DNA from: an uncultured Clostridia bacterium
GTDB lineage: Bacteria; Bacillota; Clostridia; Christensenellales; Aristaeellaceae
Direction: 5' to 3'
Assembly (NCBI GenBank): GCA_934621485.1
Contig: CAKTUS010000077.1
Coordinates: 1-12,953, forward strand
DNA: 12,953 nucleotides
Shown: positions 1-6,270 of the stretch, one piece after another
Layout of the letters: every line of letters begins with the position of its first letter
Position numbering within the stretch: position 1 is the stretch's first letter
Program-made: the position numbers and the translations under genes
The notes under the pieces: model-generated
Told to the model about the DNA's origin: nothing
The model's input: only the letters and a program-made list of their open reading frames with translations
Database searches by the model: none

Positions 1-34
1 TTGAAAGCCTTGTAAGGAATTCCTAACATTGCCA

Positions 35-61
35 AAGCGGCTTCGGTCACCCAAGCCGCTT
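35..61. repeat. Inverted repeat upstream of the tRNA
   Basis: A 9-bp perfect inverted repeat, AAGCGGCTT (35-43) and AAGCCGCTT (53-61), encloses a 9-base loop. No T tract follows on the + strand, so it is not a clear intrinsic terminator. It could be the 3' end of a transcript from an unseen gene to the left or simply a structured intergenic element. No coding region is supported in bases 1-124. Confidence 0.45.
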
Positions 62-124
62 GCTTGCCGGTTTGCCCATGTGCCAATAACCCGCAAAACT
101 TTTCAAAAAAATTGGACACATTTC

Positions 125-153
125 TTGACAAATGAAGCAACACTGTGTATAAT
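125..153 (+). promoter_or_regulatory. Sigma-A promoter of tRNA-Trp
   Basis: TTGACA (125-130) and TATAAT (148-153) are both perfect consensus hexamers, separated by exactly 17 bases. The expected transcription start, near 160, lies about 10 bases before the mature tRNA 5' end. A consensus promoter this strong is typical of stable RNA genes. Confidence 0.9.
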
Positions 154-169
154 CCATTAACGTTACCAA

Positions 170-243
170 AGGGGCATGGTGTAATGGTAACACGTGGGTC
201 TCCAAAACCTTTGTTGAGGGTTCGAATCCTTCTGCCCCTGCCA
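170..243 (+). tRNA. tRNA-Trp (anticodon CCA)
   Basis: A complete cloverleaf can be drawn. The acceptor stem AGGGGCA (170-176) pairs with TGCCCCT (233-239). The D stem GTGT pairs with ACAC (179-182 with 190-193). The anticodon loop CTCCAAA (200-206) puts CCA at positions 34-36, which reads UGG. The T stem GAGGG pairs with CCTTC around TTCGAAT (216-232). The discriminator is G240 and the CCA end is encoded (241-243). The acceptor stem, G73 and anticodon loop match bacterial tRNA-Trp. The anticodon stem is weak: TGGGT against ACCTT leaves a U-U mismatch at 27-43 and a G-U at 28-42. The gene has its own promoter and terminator, so it is probably transcribed alone. Confidence 0.95.
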
Positions 244-246
244 AAA

Positions 247-284
247 GTCGCTTGCTTAGATTCGTTCAGGTGGGTGGCTTTTTT
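247..284 (+). terminator. Intrinsic terminator of tRNA-Trp
   Basis: GTCGCTTGC (247-255) pairs with GTGGGTGGC (270-278) when G-U pairs are allowed, and six T residues follow (279-284). The A run 243-246 can also pair with the T tract. It begins three bases after the encoded CCA end. Confidence 0.7.
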
Positions 285-626
285 GTTGCCTAAAAATACT
301 TTGCCGCCTTATTTCCCCGCGAAAGCAAGTTCCCTTTTTCGCCAAAAGAGGGGAAAAACAAAAAAATAAGGAAAAAACGCCTAACGAGGGGGCCGCCGAT
401 GGGAAAGGTGCGGTTTTCAGGGGACAGACAGCGTTCTCCGATAGCTCGGAAAAAAGTTTGACCAGGTTTTTAACCCGCCTTGATATGGTTATGGCAAAGA
501 AATGCTATGATAAATAGGGTTGACACAGCGTTCCTTTGCGCGCGGAAGGGTGACGTTGAGTCAACGACTGAATTGCGGAAAAGTTTGGCCAAAGAGACCA
601 TATTTTTCCCTGATCAGATAAAGCGC
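285..626 (+). other. Gene-free control region upstream of the first ABC operon
   Basis: No reading frame here has a ribosome binding site or recognisable protein content. The region is A-rich around 340-380. A loose long-range inverted repeat pairs CCTTATTT (307-314) with AAATAAGG (364-371). A TTGACA hexamer at 520-525 has no usable -10 partner. The most regular element is the 13-bp palindrome at 554-566, listed separately. The last part feeds into the promoter at 627. Confidence 0.5.
554..566. promoter_or_regulatory. Possible operator: 13-bp palindrome
   Basis: CGTTGA-G-TCAACG is a perfect odd-length palindrome ending 60 bases before the -35 box of the ABC operon promoter. It has the size and symmetry of a dimeric regulator site. 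No regulator gene is present in the window, so the assignment rests on position and symmetry alone. Confidence 0.3.
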
Positions 627-655
627 TTGACAAAAACAGGAAAATCAACTATACT
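627..655 (+). promoter_or_regulatory. Sigma-A promoter of the first ABC operon
   Basis: TTGACA (627-632) and TATACT (650-655) are separated by exactly 17 bases. The expected start near 662 gives a 5' leader of about 125 bases before the binding-protein ATG at 787. That leader shows only small hairpins, for example GGAAGG/CTTTCC near 691-702, and no terminator with a T run. I could not match it to a known riboswitch. Confidence 0.85.
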
Positions 656-786
656 TATTGTAACGTTTCGGCTTGTTGCGTACAAAAACATTGGAAGGCT
701 TTCCTGATTCCCATGGATGTAAGGAAGAAAGCTCCTCTGAGCGAACAGGCCACAGGAAAACCAAATATGAAGGAGGAACCTCGATC

Positions 787-1890
787 ATGAAGAAACTGTT
801 GTCCATCGTTCTGTCTCTTGTTCTGCTTTTCTCCTGCACCGCAGCGTTGGCGGACGGTCCTGCCGCGGCTGCTGCGGCTGAAGCAGCCGCTACCATGACG
901 TACGATCAGCTGCTGGAAGCCGCCAAGGCTGAAGGCAAGGTGTTCTCCGTGGGCATGCCCGACGAGTGGGCTAACTGGAAGGATTTGTGGGCTTATATCG
1001 AGGACTTGGGAGTAGATTGCTCCGATACCGACATGTCCTCTGCTGAGGAGCTGGCGCGCTTTGCCCTGGAAGGCAAGGCGGATGCGGATATCGGCGATAT
1101 CGGTATCAGCATGACCGGCGTTGCCATGGAGCAGGATTTGCTTCTGCCCTACAAGCCCAGCGTCTGGGATTCCATTCCTGACTATGCAAAGGAAGAAAAC
1201 GGTCTGTGGGTAGAGGCTTACACCTGTACCACGGCCTTCATCACCGATACCCAGAACGTCGAAAAGGCGCCCACCACCTGGGACGAAATGCTGGAAGGCG
1301 ACTACAAGGTTTGGATTGGCGATATTGAAAAGGCGGCTCAGGCGTATGTGGGTGTGCTGGCCTGCGCCTATGCTCACGGCGGCGACGAGACCAACCTGGA
1401 GCCTGCCATGGAGTACTTTGCCGAACTGGCCAAGCAGGGCCGCCTGATTACCTCCAACCCCTATGTGGAAAACCTGGAAAAGGGCGAGGTTGGCGTGGCT
1501 GTGGTTTGGGACTTTAACGCGCTTGGCTATGCCGAAACCATCTATAAGGCCGGCAGCGCCGAGGAAGGCCGTTTTGAAATTACCATTCCCTCCGATGGCG
1601 CGGCTGCGTCCGGCTATGCCAGTGTTATCAACAAGTACGCCAATAATCCCTATGCCGCTATGCTGGTTCGTGAAATCATGCTGAGCGACGTGGGTCAGGA
1701 GTTCCTGGCGCTGGGCCATGCGAAGCCCATCCGCACCGATGTGGCGTTCTCCGATGAAGCCAAGGCTGCCATTCTGGATAACTCGCTGTATTCCAACGTG
1801 TATCAGGTCAAGGATTGGACCGTGTTTGACGCTACGGTAGCCGAGCTGCCCGAGCTGTGGGCCGAGAATGTAGCCATTCACATGAACTAA
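787..1890 (+). CDS. ABC transporter substrate-binding protein (Fe3+/spermidine/phosphonate-type)
   Basis: This 367-residue secreted binding protein should capture the substrate outside the membrane and deliver it to the permeases that follow. The ATG at 787 is chosen because AAGGAGG (770-776) lies 10 bases upstream and because it starts a typical signal peptide: MKK, then a hydrophobic stretch to about residue 22. Export type is ambiguous. LFSC (14-17) resembles a lipobox with an unusual Phe at -2, while ALA|DG (20-24) fits signal peptidase I. A poly-Ala linker (25-35) precedes the mature domain. The opening LLEAAKAEG, the TTWDEML motif and the alternating lobes fit the extracellular solute-binding family 1 group (AfuA/PotD/PhnS-like). 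Total length is usual for the family. The ligand cannot be told from sequence. It is the first gene of a six-gene operon. Confidence 0.85.
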   Translation: MKKLLSIVLSLVLLFSCTAALADGPAAAAAAEAAATMTYDQLLEAAKAEGKVFSVGMPDEWANWKDLWAYIEDLGVDCSDTDMSSAEELARFALEGKADADIGDIGISMTGVAMEQDLLLPYKPSVWDSIPDYAKEENGLWVEAYTCTTAFITDTQNVEKAPTTWDEMLEGDYKVWIGDIEKAAQAYVGVLACAYAHGGDETNLEPAMEYFAELAKQGRLITSNPYVENLEKGEVGVAVVWDFNALGYAETIYKAGSAEEGRFEITIPSDGAAASGYASVINKYANNPYAAMLVREIMLSDVGQEFLALGHAKPIRTDVAFSDEAKAAILDNSLYSNVYQVKDWTVFDATVAELPELWAENVAIHMN

Positions 1891-1895
1891 CGTGG

Positions 1896-2178
1896 TTCCC
1901 TTCTGCACAGTCAATAGCAGACTGTAAGGGAAACAATAAAACCAGGCCCTTTGCCTGATTGCCCGCGGCTCGCCGGGCGGCAAAGAGCGCAAGACGCTCA
2001 AACCGGCGGCGCGCCGCCGGTTTCGGAGCCAAAATTGGAGGGCTGCGGCCCTTCAGTACCCCCAGTTTTTGAAAGACTGAACCTTTTCCGCCCCGCGCTT
2101 TCCGCAAGGGAAGCGCGGGGCGGAAAGTTCTTCAGGCGCTTTTCCCTTCAAACGCCGCCTGGTTTGGTACGGGCGGCG
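1896..2178 (+). repeat. Row of hairpins between binding-protein and permease genes
   Basis: Nearly the whole intercistronic gap folds into consecutive stem-loops. They are: ACAGTC/GACTGT plus TTCCCTT/AAGGGAA (1896-1932); CAGGC/GCCTG (1943-1957); GCCCG/CGGGC (1961-1978); GAGCG/CGCTC (1985-1999); a perfect 24-bp palindrome (2000-2023) with GGCGCGCC at its centre; GGAGGGC/GCCCTTC (2037-2054); a 19-bp stem with one G-U pair and a GCAA tetraloop (2085-2126); then two mutually exclusive hairpins, CAGGCG/CGCCTG (2133-2161) and CGCCGCC/GGCGGCG (2153-2178). None is followed by a T tract, so they are unlikely to stop transcription by the intrinsic route. Strong stems after a binding-protein gene often protect its mRNA and keep it more abundant than the permease message. 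A mobile or dispersed palindromic element is the alternative. Confidence 0.75.
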
Positions 2179-2246
2179 AAAGAACCCACAGTTAAGGGAG
2201 AAACCTGAATCGATGATCATCTACTTCTGGAAGGAGGCCGCCCATC

Positions 2247-3104
2247 TTGAAACGGAAGCTTAACGGCTTTTATCTTTCAACCATGGGGATTTTTTTGCTG
2301 TTCCTGCTGGCGTTTATGGCGTTGCCGCTATGTAAGCTGATTTCCTCTGCGCTCACTTCGGCCAAAACCCATCAGTTTTCTTTTGAAAACTTTGAAAAAA
2401 TTTTCACAAGCGCCTATTATGGGCAAAGCTTTATGAACAGTATTCTGCTGTCGTTGCAGTCCAGCCTGTATGGCATCATCCTGGCGCTGTTTTGTTCCTA
2501 CGCCATTACCAAATTCGTATCCGAAAAAACCCAATCCAATCTGCTGGTGGTGGTGAACATGACCTCCAACTTTGCAGGTTTGCCGCTGGGCTTTGCCCTT
2601 ACGCTGATGCTGGGTTCCACAGGCATGCTGATGATTCTGCTGAAAAACCTGGGCGTCGACCTGAGCGACCGTTTCAATATTTATTCCGTCCAGGGCTTGA
2701 TCATGGCCTACACCTACTTCCAGGTACCGCTGGGCATTATGCTGCTCTATCCGATTTATCGGGGAATCCGCAGCGATTGGAAGGAAGCGGCCAGTATTCT
2801 GGGCGCGTCCACAGCGCAGTTCTGGTTCCGAATTGGGATTCCCGCCATTCTGCCCAGCATCCTGTCCACCTTTACTGTGCTTTTCGCTAACGCTATGGGC
2901 GCTTATGCCACCGCTTATTACCTGGTGTCGTCCAGCTATAACATTGTTCCCATCCGTATCAGCGCCCTGATGAGCGGCGATGTGCGCACCAAACCGGAAT
3001 TGGGCTCCGCGCTGGCCATTACCCTGGCCATGGTGCTGATTGTGGTCATGCTGCTCAATGACTGGGCCTCTCGCGTGGCCAACAGAAAGGGGGTCAAGTC
3101 ATGA
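2247..3104 (+). CDS. ABC transporter permease 1
   Basis: A 285-residue inner-membrane subunit with about six hydrophobic segments, near residues 9-30, 65-88, 98-122, 150-170, 197-228 and 254-271. The binding-protein-dependent transport signature (EAA loop) that docks on the ATPase is at 180-203, starting EAASILGAS and ending IPAILP. This matches the PotB/ThiP-like permease family. The start is TTG at 2247. AAGGAGG (2231-2237) sits 9 bases upstream, and MKRK plus a membrane segment follows, so the non-ATG start is well supported. It is separated from the binding-protein gene by a 356-base hairpin-rich gap but is tightly coupled to the next gene, its TGA overlapping that ATG within ATGA (3101-3104). 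Confidence 0.88.
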   Translation: MKRKLNGFYLSTMGIFLLFLLAFMALPLCKLISSALTSAKTHQFSFENFEKIFTSAYYGQSFMNSILLSLQSSLYGIILALFCSYAITKFVSEKTQSNLLVVVNMTSNFAGLPLGFALTLMLGSTGMLMILLKNLGVDLSDRFNIYSVQGLIMAYTYFQVPLGIMLLYPIYRGIRSDWKEAASILGASTAQFWFRIGIPAILPSILSTFTVLFANAMGAYATAYYLVSSSYNIVPIRISALMSGDVRTKPELGSALAITLAMVLIVVMLLNDWASRVANRKGVKS

Positions 3105-3907
3105 AAAAGAAAACAGGACTGGGCCCCAAAATCATCATTGTGATTTTGATGGTTTATCTGTTTTTGCCCTTTGCCGTCACCTTTTTGTATTCCATTGCGG
3201 AAAAATGGAGCATTACGGTTCTTCCTGAAACCTATACGCTGAAATTTTATGTGGATATGTTTACGGATCCGCGCTTTTGGGCGGCGATTGGCCGCAGCAT
3301 TTTCATCAGCGCGGCGGGCGTGGGCCTGGCGGTATTGGTCATGACGCCGGTGGTGTTTTCGGTAGCGGCGTTTTCGCCAAGGCTGGAAAGCGCCATGAAG
3401 ATCATTACGCTGCTTCCCTATGCCATTCCCGGCGTGATCAGCGCCGCTTCGCTGCTGCAGGCTTATGGCGGCACCAGCATGCCGATGGTGCTGGTGCTGG
3501 CGGGCGCATATTTTGTGCTGGTGATGCCTCTGGTGTATTCGGGTATCAATAATGCCATGCACGCCTTTGACATTGTGCCCGTAACGGAGGCGGCCCGCGT
3601 GCTGGGAGCCTCCACATGGACTACCTTCATTCGCATCATTGTTCCCGGCATTGCGCCCGGGATTCTGGTGAGCACGCTGCTGAGCTTTTCCACCCTGTTT
3701 GGCGAATTTGTAGTGGCCAACCTGCTCATTGGCGGCAGCTTTGAAACCATACAGATCTATTTGTATTTGCTGATGAAGCAGACGGGCCACCTGTCCAGCG
3801 CGATCGTGGTGATTTATGTATTCATCATGACCCTGATTTGCGGGCTGCTGATGAAGCTTTCCGGCGGCAAAAACGAAAAGAAGAAAGTGAAGGAGGACGT
3901 CCTGTGA
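3101..3907 (+). CDS. ABC transporter permease 2
   Basis: A 268-residue second permease of the same importer, comparable to PotC-like subunits. It has an N-terminal membrane segment (about 10-32), further hydrophobic segments to about 255, and an EAA loop at 163-186 starting EAARVLGAS with VPGIAPG near its end. The ATG overlaps the upstream stop by 4 bp, so translational coupling is likely. The C-terminus is Lys/Glu-rich. Its last codons overlap the GTG start of the ATPase gene in the same 4-bp manner. Two different permeases in one operon mean that the membrane channel is a heterodimer. Confidence 0.88.
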   Translation: MKKKTGLGPKIIIVILMVYLFLPFAVTFLYSIAEKWSITVLPETYTLKFYVDMFTDPRFWAAIGRSIFISAAGVGLAVLVMTPVVFSVAAFSPRLESAMKIITLLPYAIPGVISAASLLQAYGGTSMPMVLVLAGAYFVLVMPLVYSGINNAMHAFDIVPVTEAARVLGASTWTTFIRIIVPGIAPGILVSTLLSFSTLFGEFVVANLLIGGSFETIQIYLYLLMKQTGHLSSAIVVIYVFIMTLICGLLMKLSGGKNEKKKVKEDVL

Positions 3908-4911
3908 GCTCCTATATTGAAATTCGCGATGTGGTGAAAAGCTTTGGAAACAATACGGTGCTCAAGCATATTAACCTGGATGTGAACGAAGGCGAAATGG
4001 TAACGCTGCTGGGCCCGTCCGGCTGCGGAAAGTCCACCCTGCTGCGGGCCATTGCCGGCCTGAACGATATTGACGAAGGAACCGTTTCCATCGACGGCAG
4101 GGACGTAACCCATGTGGATGTGCGCCAGCGACGGGTGGGCATGGTGTTTCAAAGCTACGCCCTGTTTCCCAATATGACGGCGGCGCAAAACGTGGCGTTT
4201 GGGTTATCCATTCAAAAAATGCCCAAGCAGGAAATTCGCCAAAAGGTGGCGAAAATGATAGAACTGGTTGGGCTCAAGGGCAAGGAAAACCAGCGCCCCA
4301 GCGAGCTTTCCGGCGGTCAGCAGCAGCGGGTGGCACTGGCGCGCGCTTTGGTCATGGAGCCCAAGGTGCTTCTGCTGGACGAACCGCTGTCTGCACTGGA
4401 TGCGCAGATCCGCCAAAACCTGCGGGTACAGATTCGCGAAATTCAGCAGGACATGCACATTACTGCCATTTTCGTTACGCACGACCAGGAGGAGGCTATG
4501 GCCATCTCCGACCGGGTGTGCGTCATGTACGGCGGGGTGATTAGCCAGCAAGGCTCGCCGGATGAGATTTATAAGCAGCCAAAGAACGAGTTTGTGGCGC
4601 GGTTCATTGGCCATTATAACGTCTATACCCCGGAAGAAGCGGGGCGGCTGCTTGCGCGGCCCATTCCGCCCTGCAAAATTGTGGCTATTCGGCCCGAAGC
4701 GCTCACCTTTGAGGGCGGGGCCAATAAAATAGGGATTAGCGGCAAGGTGGTGCGCAGTTCCATGCTGGGCAGCGTGACCCGGTATCAGATTGATTGCGGA
4801 AGCAACACCATCAATCTGGAACTGGTGAACCACGATACGCGCCGCTTGCAGCTGGGAGAAAAGGTGACGGTTTATGCCAACGAAAAAAACGTTTTGTATA
4901 TCAACGAATGA
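3904..4911 (+). CDS. ABC transporter ATP-binding protein (PotA/FbpC/CysA-like)
   Basis: A 335-residue ATPase that powers the importer from the cytoplasmic side. Every core motif is intact: Walker A GPSGCGKST (37-45), Q-loop Gln83 in VFQSYALFP, signature LSGGQQQR (135-142), Walker B LLLDEP (156-161) and switch His193 in VTHDQEEA. A C-terminal TOBE-like region (about 260-335) begins around VAIRPEALTF, typical of the CUT1/POPT/Fe3+ group. The GTG at 3904 is preferred over an in-frame ATG at 3838. It has AAGGAGG (3890-3896) 7 bases upstream and a 4-bp GTGA overlap with the previous stop, and the MSSYIEIRDVVKSFG start fits the family. The substrate is not determined by this subunit. Confidence 0.93.
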   Translation: MSSYIEIRDVVKSFGNNTVLKHINLDVNEGEMVTLLGPSGCGKSTLLRAIAGLNDIDEGTVSIDGRDVTHVDVRQRRVGMVFQSYALFPNMTAAQNVAFGLSIQKMPKQEIRQKVAKMIELVGLKGKENQRPSELSGGQQQRVALARALVMEPKVLLLDEPLSALDAQIRQNLRVQIREIQQDMHITAIFVTHDQEEAMAISDRVCVMYGGVISQQGSPDEIYKQPKNEFVARFIGHYNVYTPEEAGRLLARPIPPCKIVAIRPEALTFEGGANKIGISGKVVRSSMLGSVTRYQIDCGSNTINLELVNHDTRRLQLGEKVTVYANEKNVLYINE

Positions 4912-5530
4912 TGCTCTTTGGAAAAAACTTCATTCCTCCCTTCCCTCCATCGAGGGAAGGGACGCTTTGCTGTTTGCGATGCTGCAAGGCGACCGGGCGG
5001 AGGCGGACAAGCTGGTTTCCGTTTATGGCGCGGAAAGGCTGGCCCTGTGGAGCCGCCAGGCCATGGAGACGCTCATACGTCTGTATCTGGCAGGACAGCT
5101 TCCCTTTTGCCAGCTGACCGCGGCCGCACAGGCCAGCCTGGCCCAGCCGGTAGAGGAGCGCGCAGTGTGCGTTGGGTCGCCGGAAGGAGATCCGGGCAGC
5201 GTATCCAAAGGGTTCACGCTGATGCTTCTCAGGGCGCTTGGCGTAGCGGCAATGGATTTGGGAAAAAATGTACCGGCTGAGCGTTTCTTGCAAATGGTAA
5301 GGGAAAATCACGTTTCTTTTGTGGTTTGCACCTTGTTTACCGGGGCGGGCCTTGTCACGGTCGGCGCCATTGACCGGCAGGCCCGGCAGGAGGGAATCCG
5401 GAAAAGCTTTGAACTGCTGGCGGCGGGTACGGCCATTCCGCGGGAAGCGTTGCGCCTGTGCGGAGCAGACGCTTTGGAAACCGACGCTGCCTTTGTGGCG
5501 GAAAGGGTTGCGCAATGGCTGAAAAAATGA
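4874..5530 (+). CDS. Cobalamin-binding-fold protein lacking the cobalt-ligand His
   Basis: This protein resembles small methyltransferase corrinoid proteins (MtbC/MtgC-like). A helical N-terminal part (about 31-95, AMLQGDRAEADKLV) is followed by a Rossmann-like B12 domain (about 97-218). From GSPEGD to DLGKNVPAERF it aligns without gaps to the family pattern G-x-x-x-G-D-x-H-x-x-G-K ... DLGxxVPxExF. The cobalt-binding DxHxxG motif is here D106-P-G108-S-V-S111, so the His that ligates cobalt is Gly and the motif Gly is Ser. The later SxL and GG motifs read CTL (152-154) and AG (184-185). The fold looks kept while base-off corrinoid binding is doubtful. Start choice is uncertain. ATG 4874 (AAGGTGA at 4861-4867) would overlap the ATPase gene by 38 bp, while TTG 4967 and ATG 4979 are shorter options behind a hairpin. 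It overlaps the next gene. Confidence 0.68.
   Translation: MPTKKTFCISTNDALWKKLHSSLPSIEGRDALLFAMLQGDRAEADKLVSVYGAERLALWSRQAMETLIRLYLAGQLPFCQLTAAAQASLAQPVEERAVCVGSPEGDPGSVSKGFTLMLLRALGVAAMDLGKNVPAERFLQMVRENHVSFVVCTLFTGAGLVTVGAIDRQARQEGIRKSFELLAAGTAIPREALRLCGADALETDAAFVAERVAQWLKK
4937..4962 (+). promoter_or_regulatory. Perfect hairpin covering a possible ribosome binding site
   Basis: TCCCTTCCCTC (4937-4947) pairs perfectly over 11 bp with GAGGGAAGGGA (4952-4962) around the loop CATC. The right arm is purine-rich and lies 4 bases before an in-frame TTG at 4967, so in RNA it would hide the ribosome binding site of that start. If translation starts at 4874 instead, the repeat simply encodes residues about 22-30. 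No T tract follows, so it is not an intrinsic terminator. Confidence 0.5.
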
Positions 5531-6120
5531 TGGTATTGGAAAAAGAAGCCTTTCATCTGGAACCAAACCGGGAGGAAGTGTATCAGTGGCTGCGCCTGCA
5601 ACCGCAGCTGCCTGTTTGGAAAGCCTTTGACCGGGAGTGGGAGCGGGCGCTGGCGCTTTTCGGGCAAAAGGTATGGTTTCGCGGCTTTGCCTGGCTCAGA
5701 GGCGAAAGTGAGGCGGCCGTGTTTTTAACGCTTGGCGGGGAAGTAGACCGGGCGGTAGAACAAGCCTTCGCTCAGGGACAATACGTGCTGGCCAGCCTGC
5801 TCAATACCCTGGCTGACCAGGCGCTGTTTCAGATGGACATGCAGGCCGGGCGCCTGCTGGAGGAACGCTGGAGCTTGCAGGGAAAATACATCGGCGCGCG
5901 CACGGAGGCGCCCATGGATTATCCGCTGGAAAGACAGCGGGCTCTGTTGGCAGAGAAAAATCTGCCCGGGGTAACCGTCTATGAATCCGGCTTGTTTCAG
6001 CCCACAAAATCGCTGCTTTATTGCCTTGCGCTTACCAATCAGCCCGTGCAGGGCCAAAGCACCCACGATTGCTCCCGCTGCGAAAAAATCAATTGCCCCT
6101 ATCGCGGGTATCGAAGGTAG
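5515..6120 (+). CDS. MetH activation-domain-like protein with C-terminal CxxCx4CPYR
   Basis: A 201-residue protein resembling the small stand-alone relatives of the B12-dependent methionine synthase activation (SAM-binding, reactivation) domain found beside corrinoid proteins. The family-like elements are: FLTLGGEVDRAVEQAF (70-85), a start-of-domain strand/helix; YPLERQRALL (136-145), matching the usual WPLExQ; GVTVYESGLFQPTKSL (152-167), matching the usual GVxLTESxxMxPxKS; and a terminal C186-x2-C189-x4-C194-PYR, seen in this small family. The usual RxSPGYGD-like SAM-contact segment reads ARTEAPMD (128-135), so the Gly-Tyr pair is missing. The ATG at 5515 has GGAAAGGG (5500-5507) upstream and overlaps the previous gene by 16 bp. 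ATG 5527 (ATGA overlap) is an alternative. No terminator is obvious after it. Confidence 0.65.
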   Translation: MAEKMMVLEKEAFHLEPNREEVYQWLRLQPQLPVWKAFDREWERALALFGQKVWFRGFAWLRGESEAAVFLTLGGEVDRAVEQAFAQGQYVLASLLNTLADQALFQMDMQAGRLLEERWSLQGKYIGARTEAPMDYPLERQRALLAEKNLPGVTVYESGLFQPTKSLLYCLALTNQPVQGQSTHDCSRCEKINCPYRGYRR

Positions 6121-6181
6121 GCGGCTTTGGACCTTTCACACCCACTTTGCCCAAAAATTGCGCAAAAACCGGGCGGAATAC

Positions 6182-6210
6182 TTGCGCCATAAGCCAAACA
6201 ATGGTATACT
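6182..6210 (+). promoter_or_regulatory. Probable promoter of tig-clpP-clpX
   Basis: TTGCGC (6182-6187) and TATACT (6205-6210) are separated by 17 bases, with an expected start near 6217, about 54 bases before the tig ATG. Readthrough from the preceding operon is also possible, because no intrinsic terminator is visible between 6120 and 6182. Confidence 0.6.
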
Positions 6211-6270
6211 GTCAAATGGTGTCCTTTGATAATTTGCTTACGGCATTTTGTATGCTCAGGAGGAAAACGC

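Noticed and set aside
47..244. Minus-strand 65-codon ORF containing GFEPSTKVLETHVLPLHHAP
   Set aside because: It is the antisense reading of the tRNA-Trp gene, a well-known false protein prediction.
520..550. TTGACA at 520-525 as a second promoter of the first operon
   Set aside because: No acceptable -10 hexamer occurs 16-18 bases downstream.
673..786. N-terminal extension of the first binding protein to TTG 673
   Set aside because: It lacks a ribosome binding site and would bury the signal peptide; ATG 787 has AAGGAGG at the right distance.
655..2001. Long minus-strand ORF of 448 codons opposite the binding-protein gene
   Set aside because: It is a shadow of 787-1890: no ribosome binding site, no family features and low-complexity composition. 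The + strand frame has a signal peptide and operon context.
6226..6256. TTGATA ... TATGCT as a tig promoter
   Set aside because: The spacer is 19 bases and transcription would start beyond or within the ribosome binding site. TTGCGC-17-TATACT at 6182-6210 fits better.
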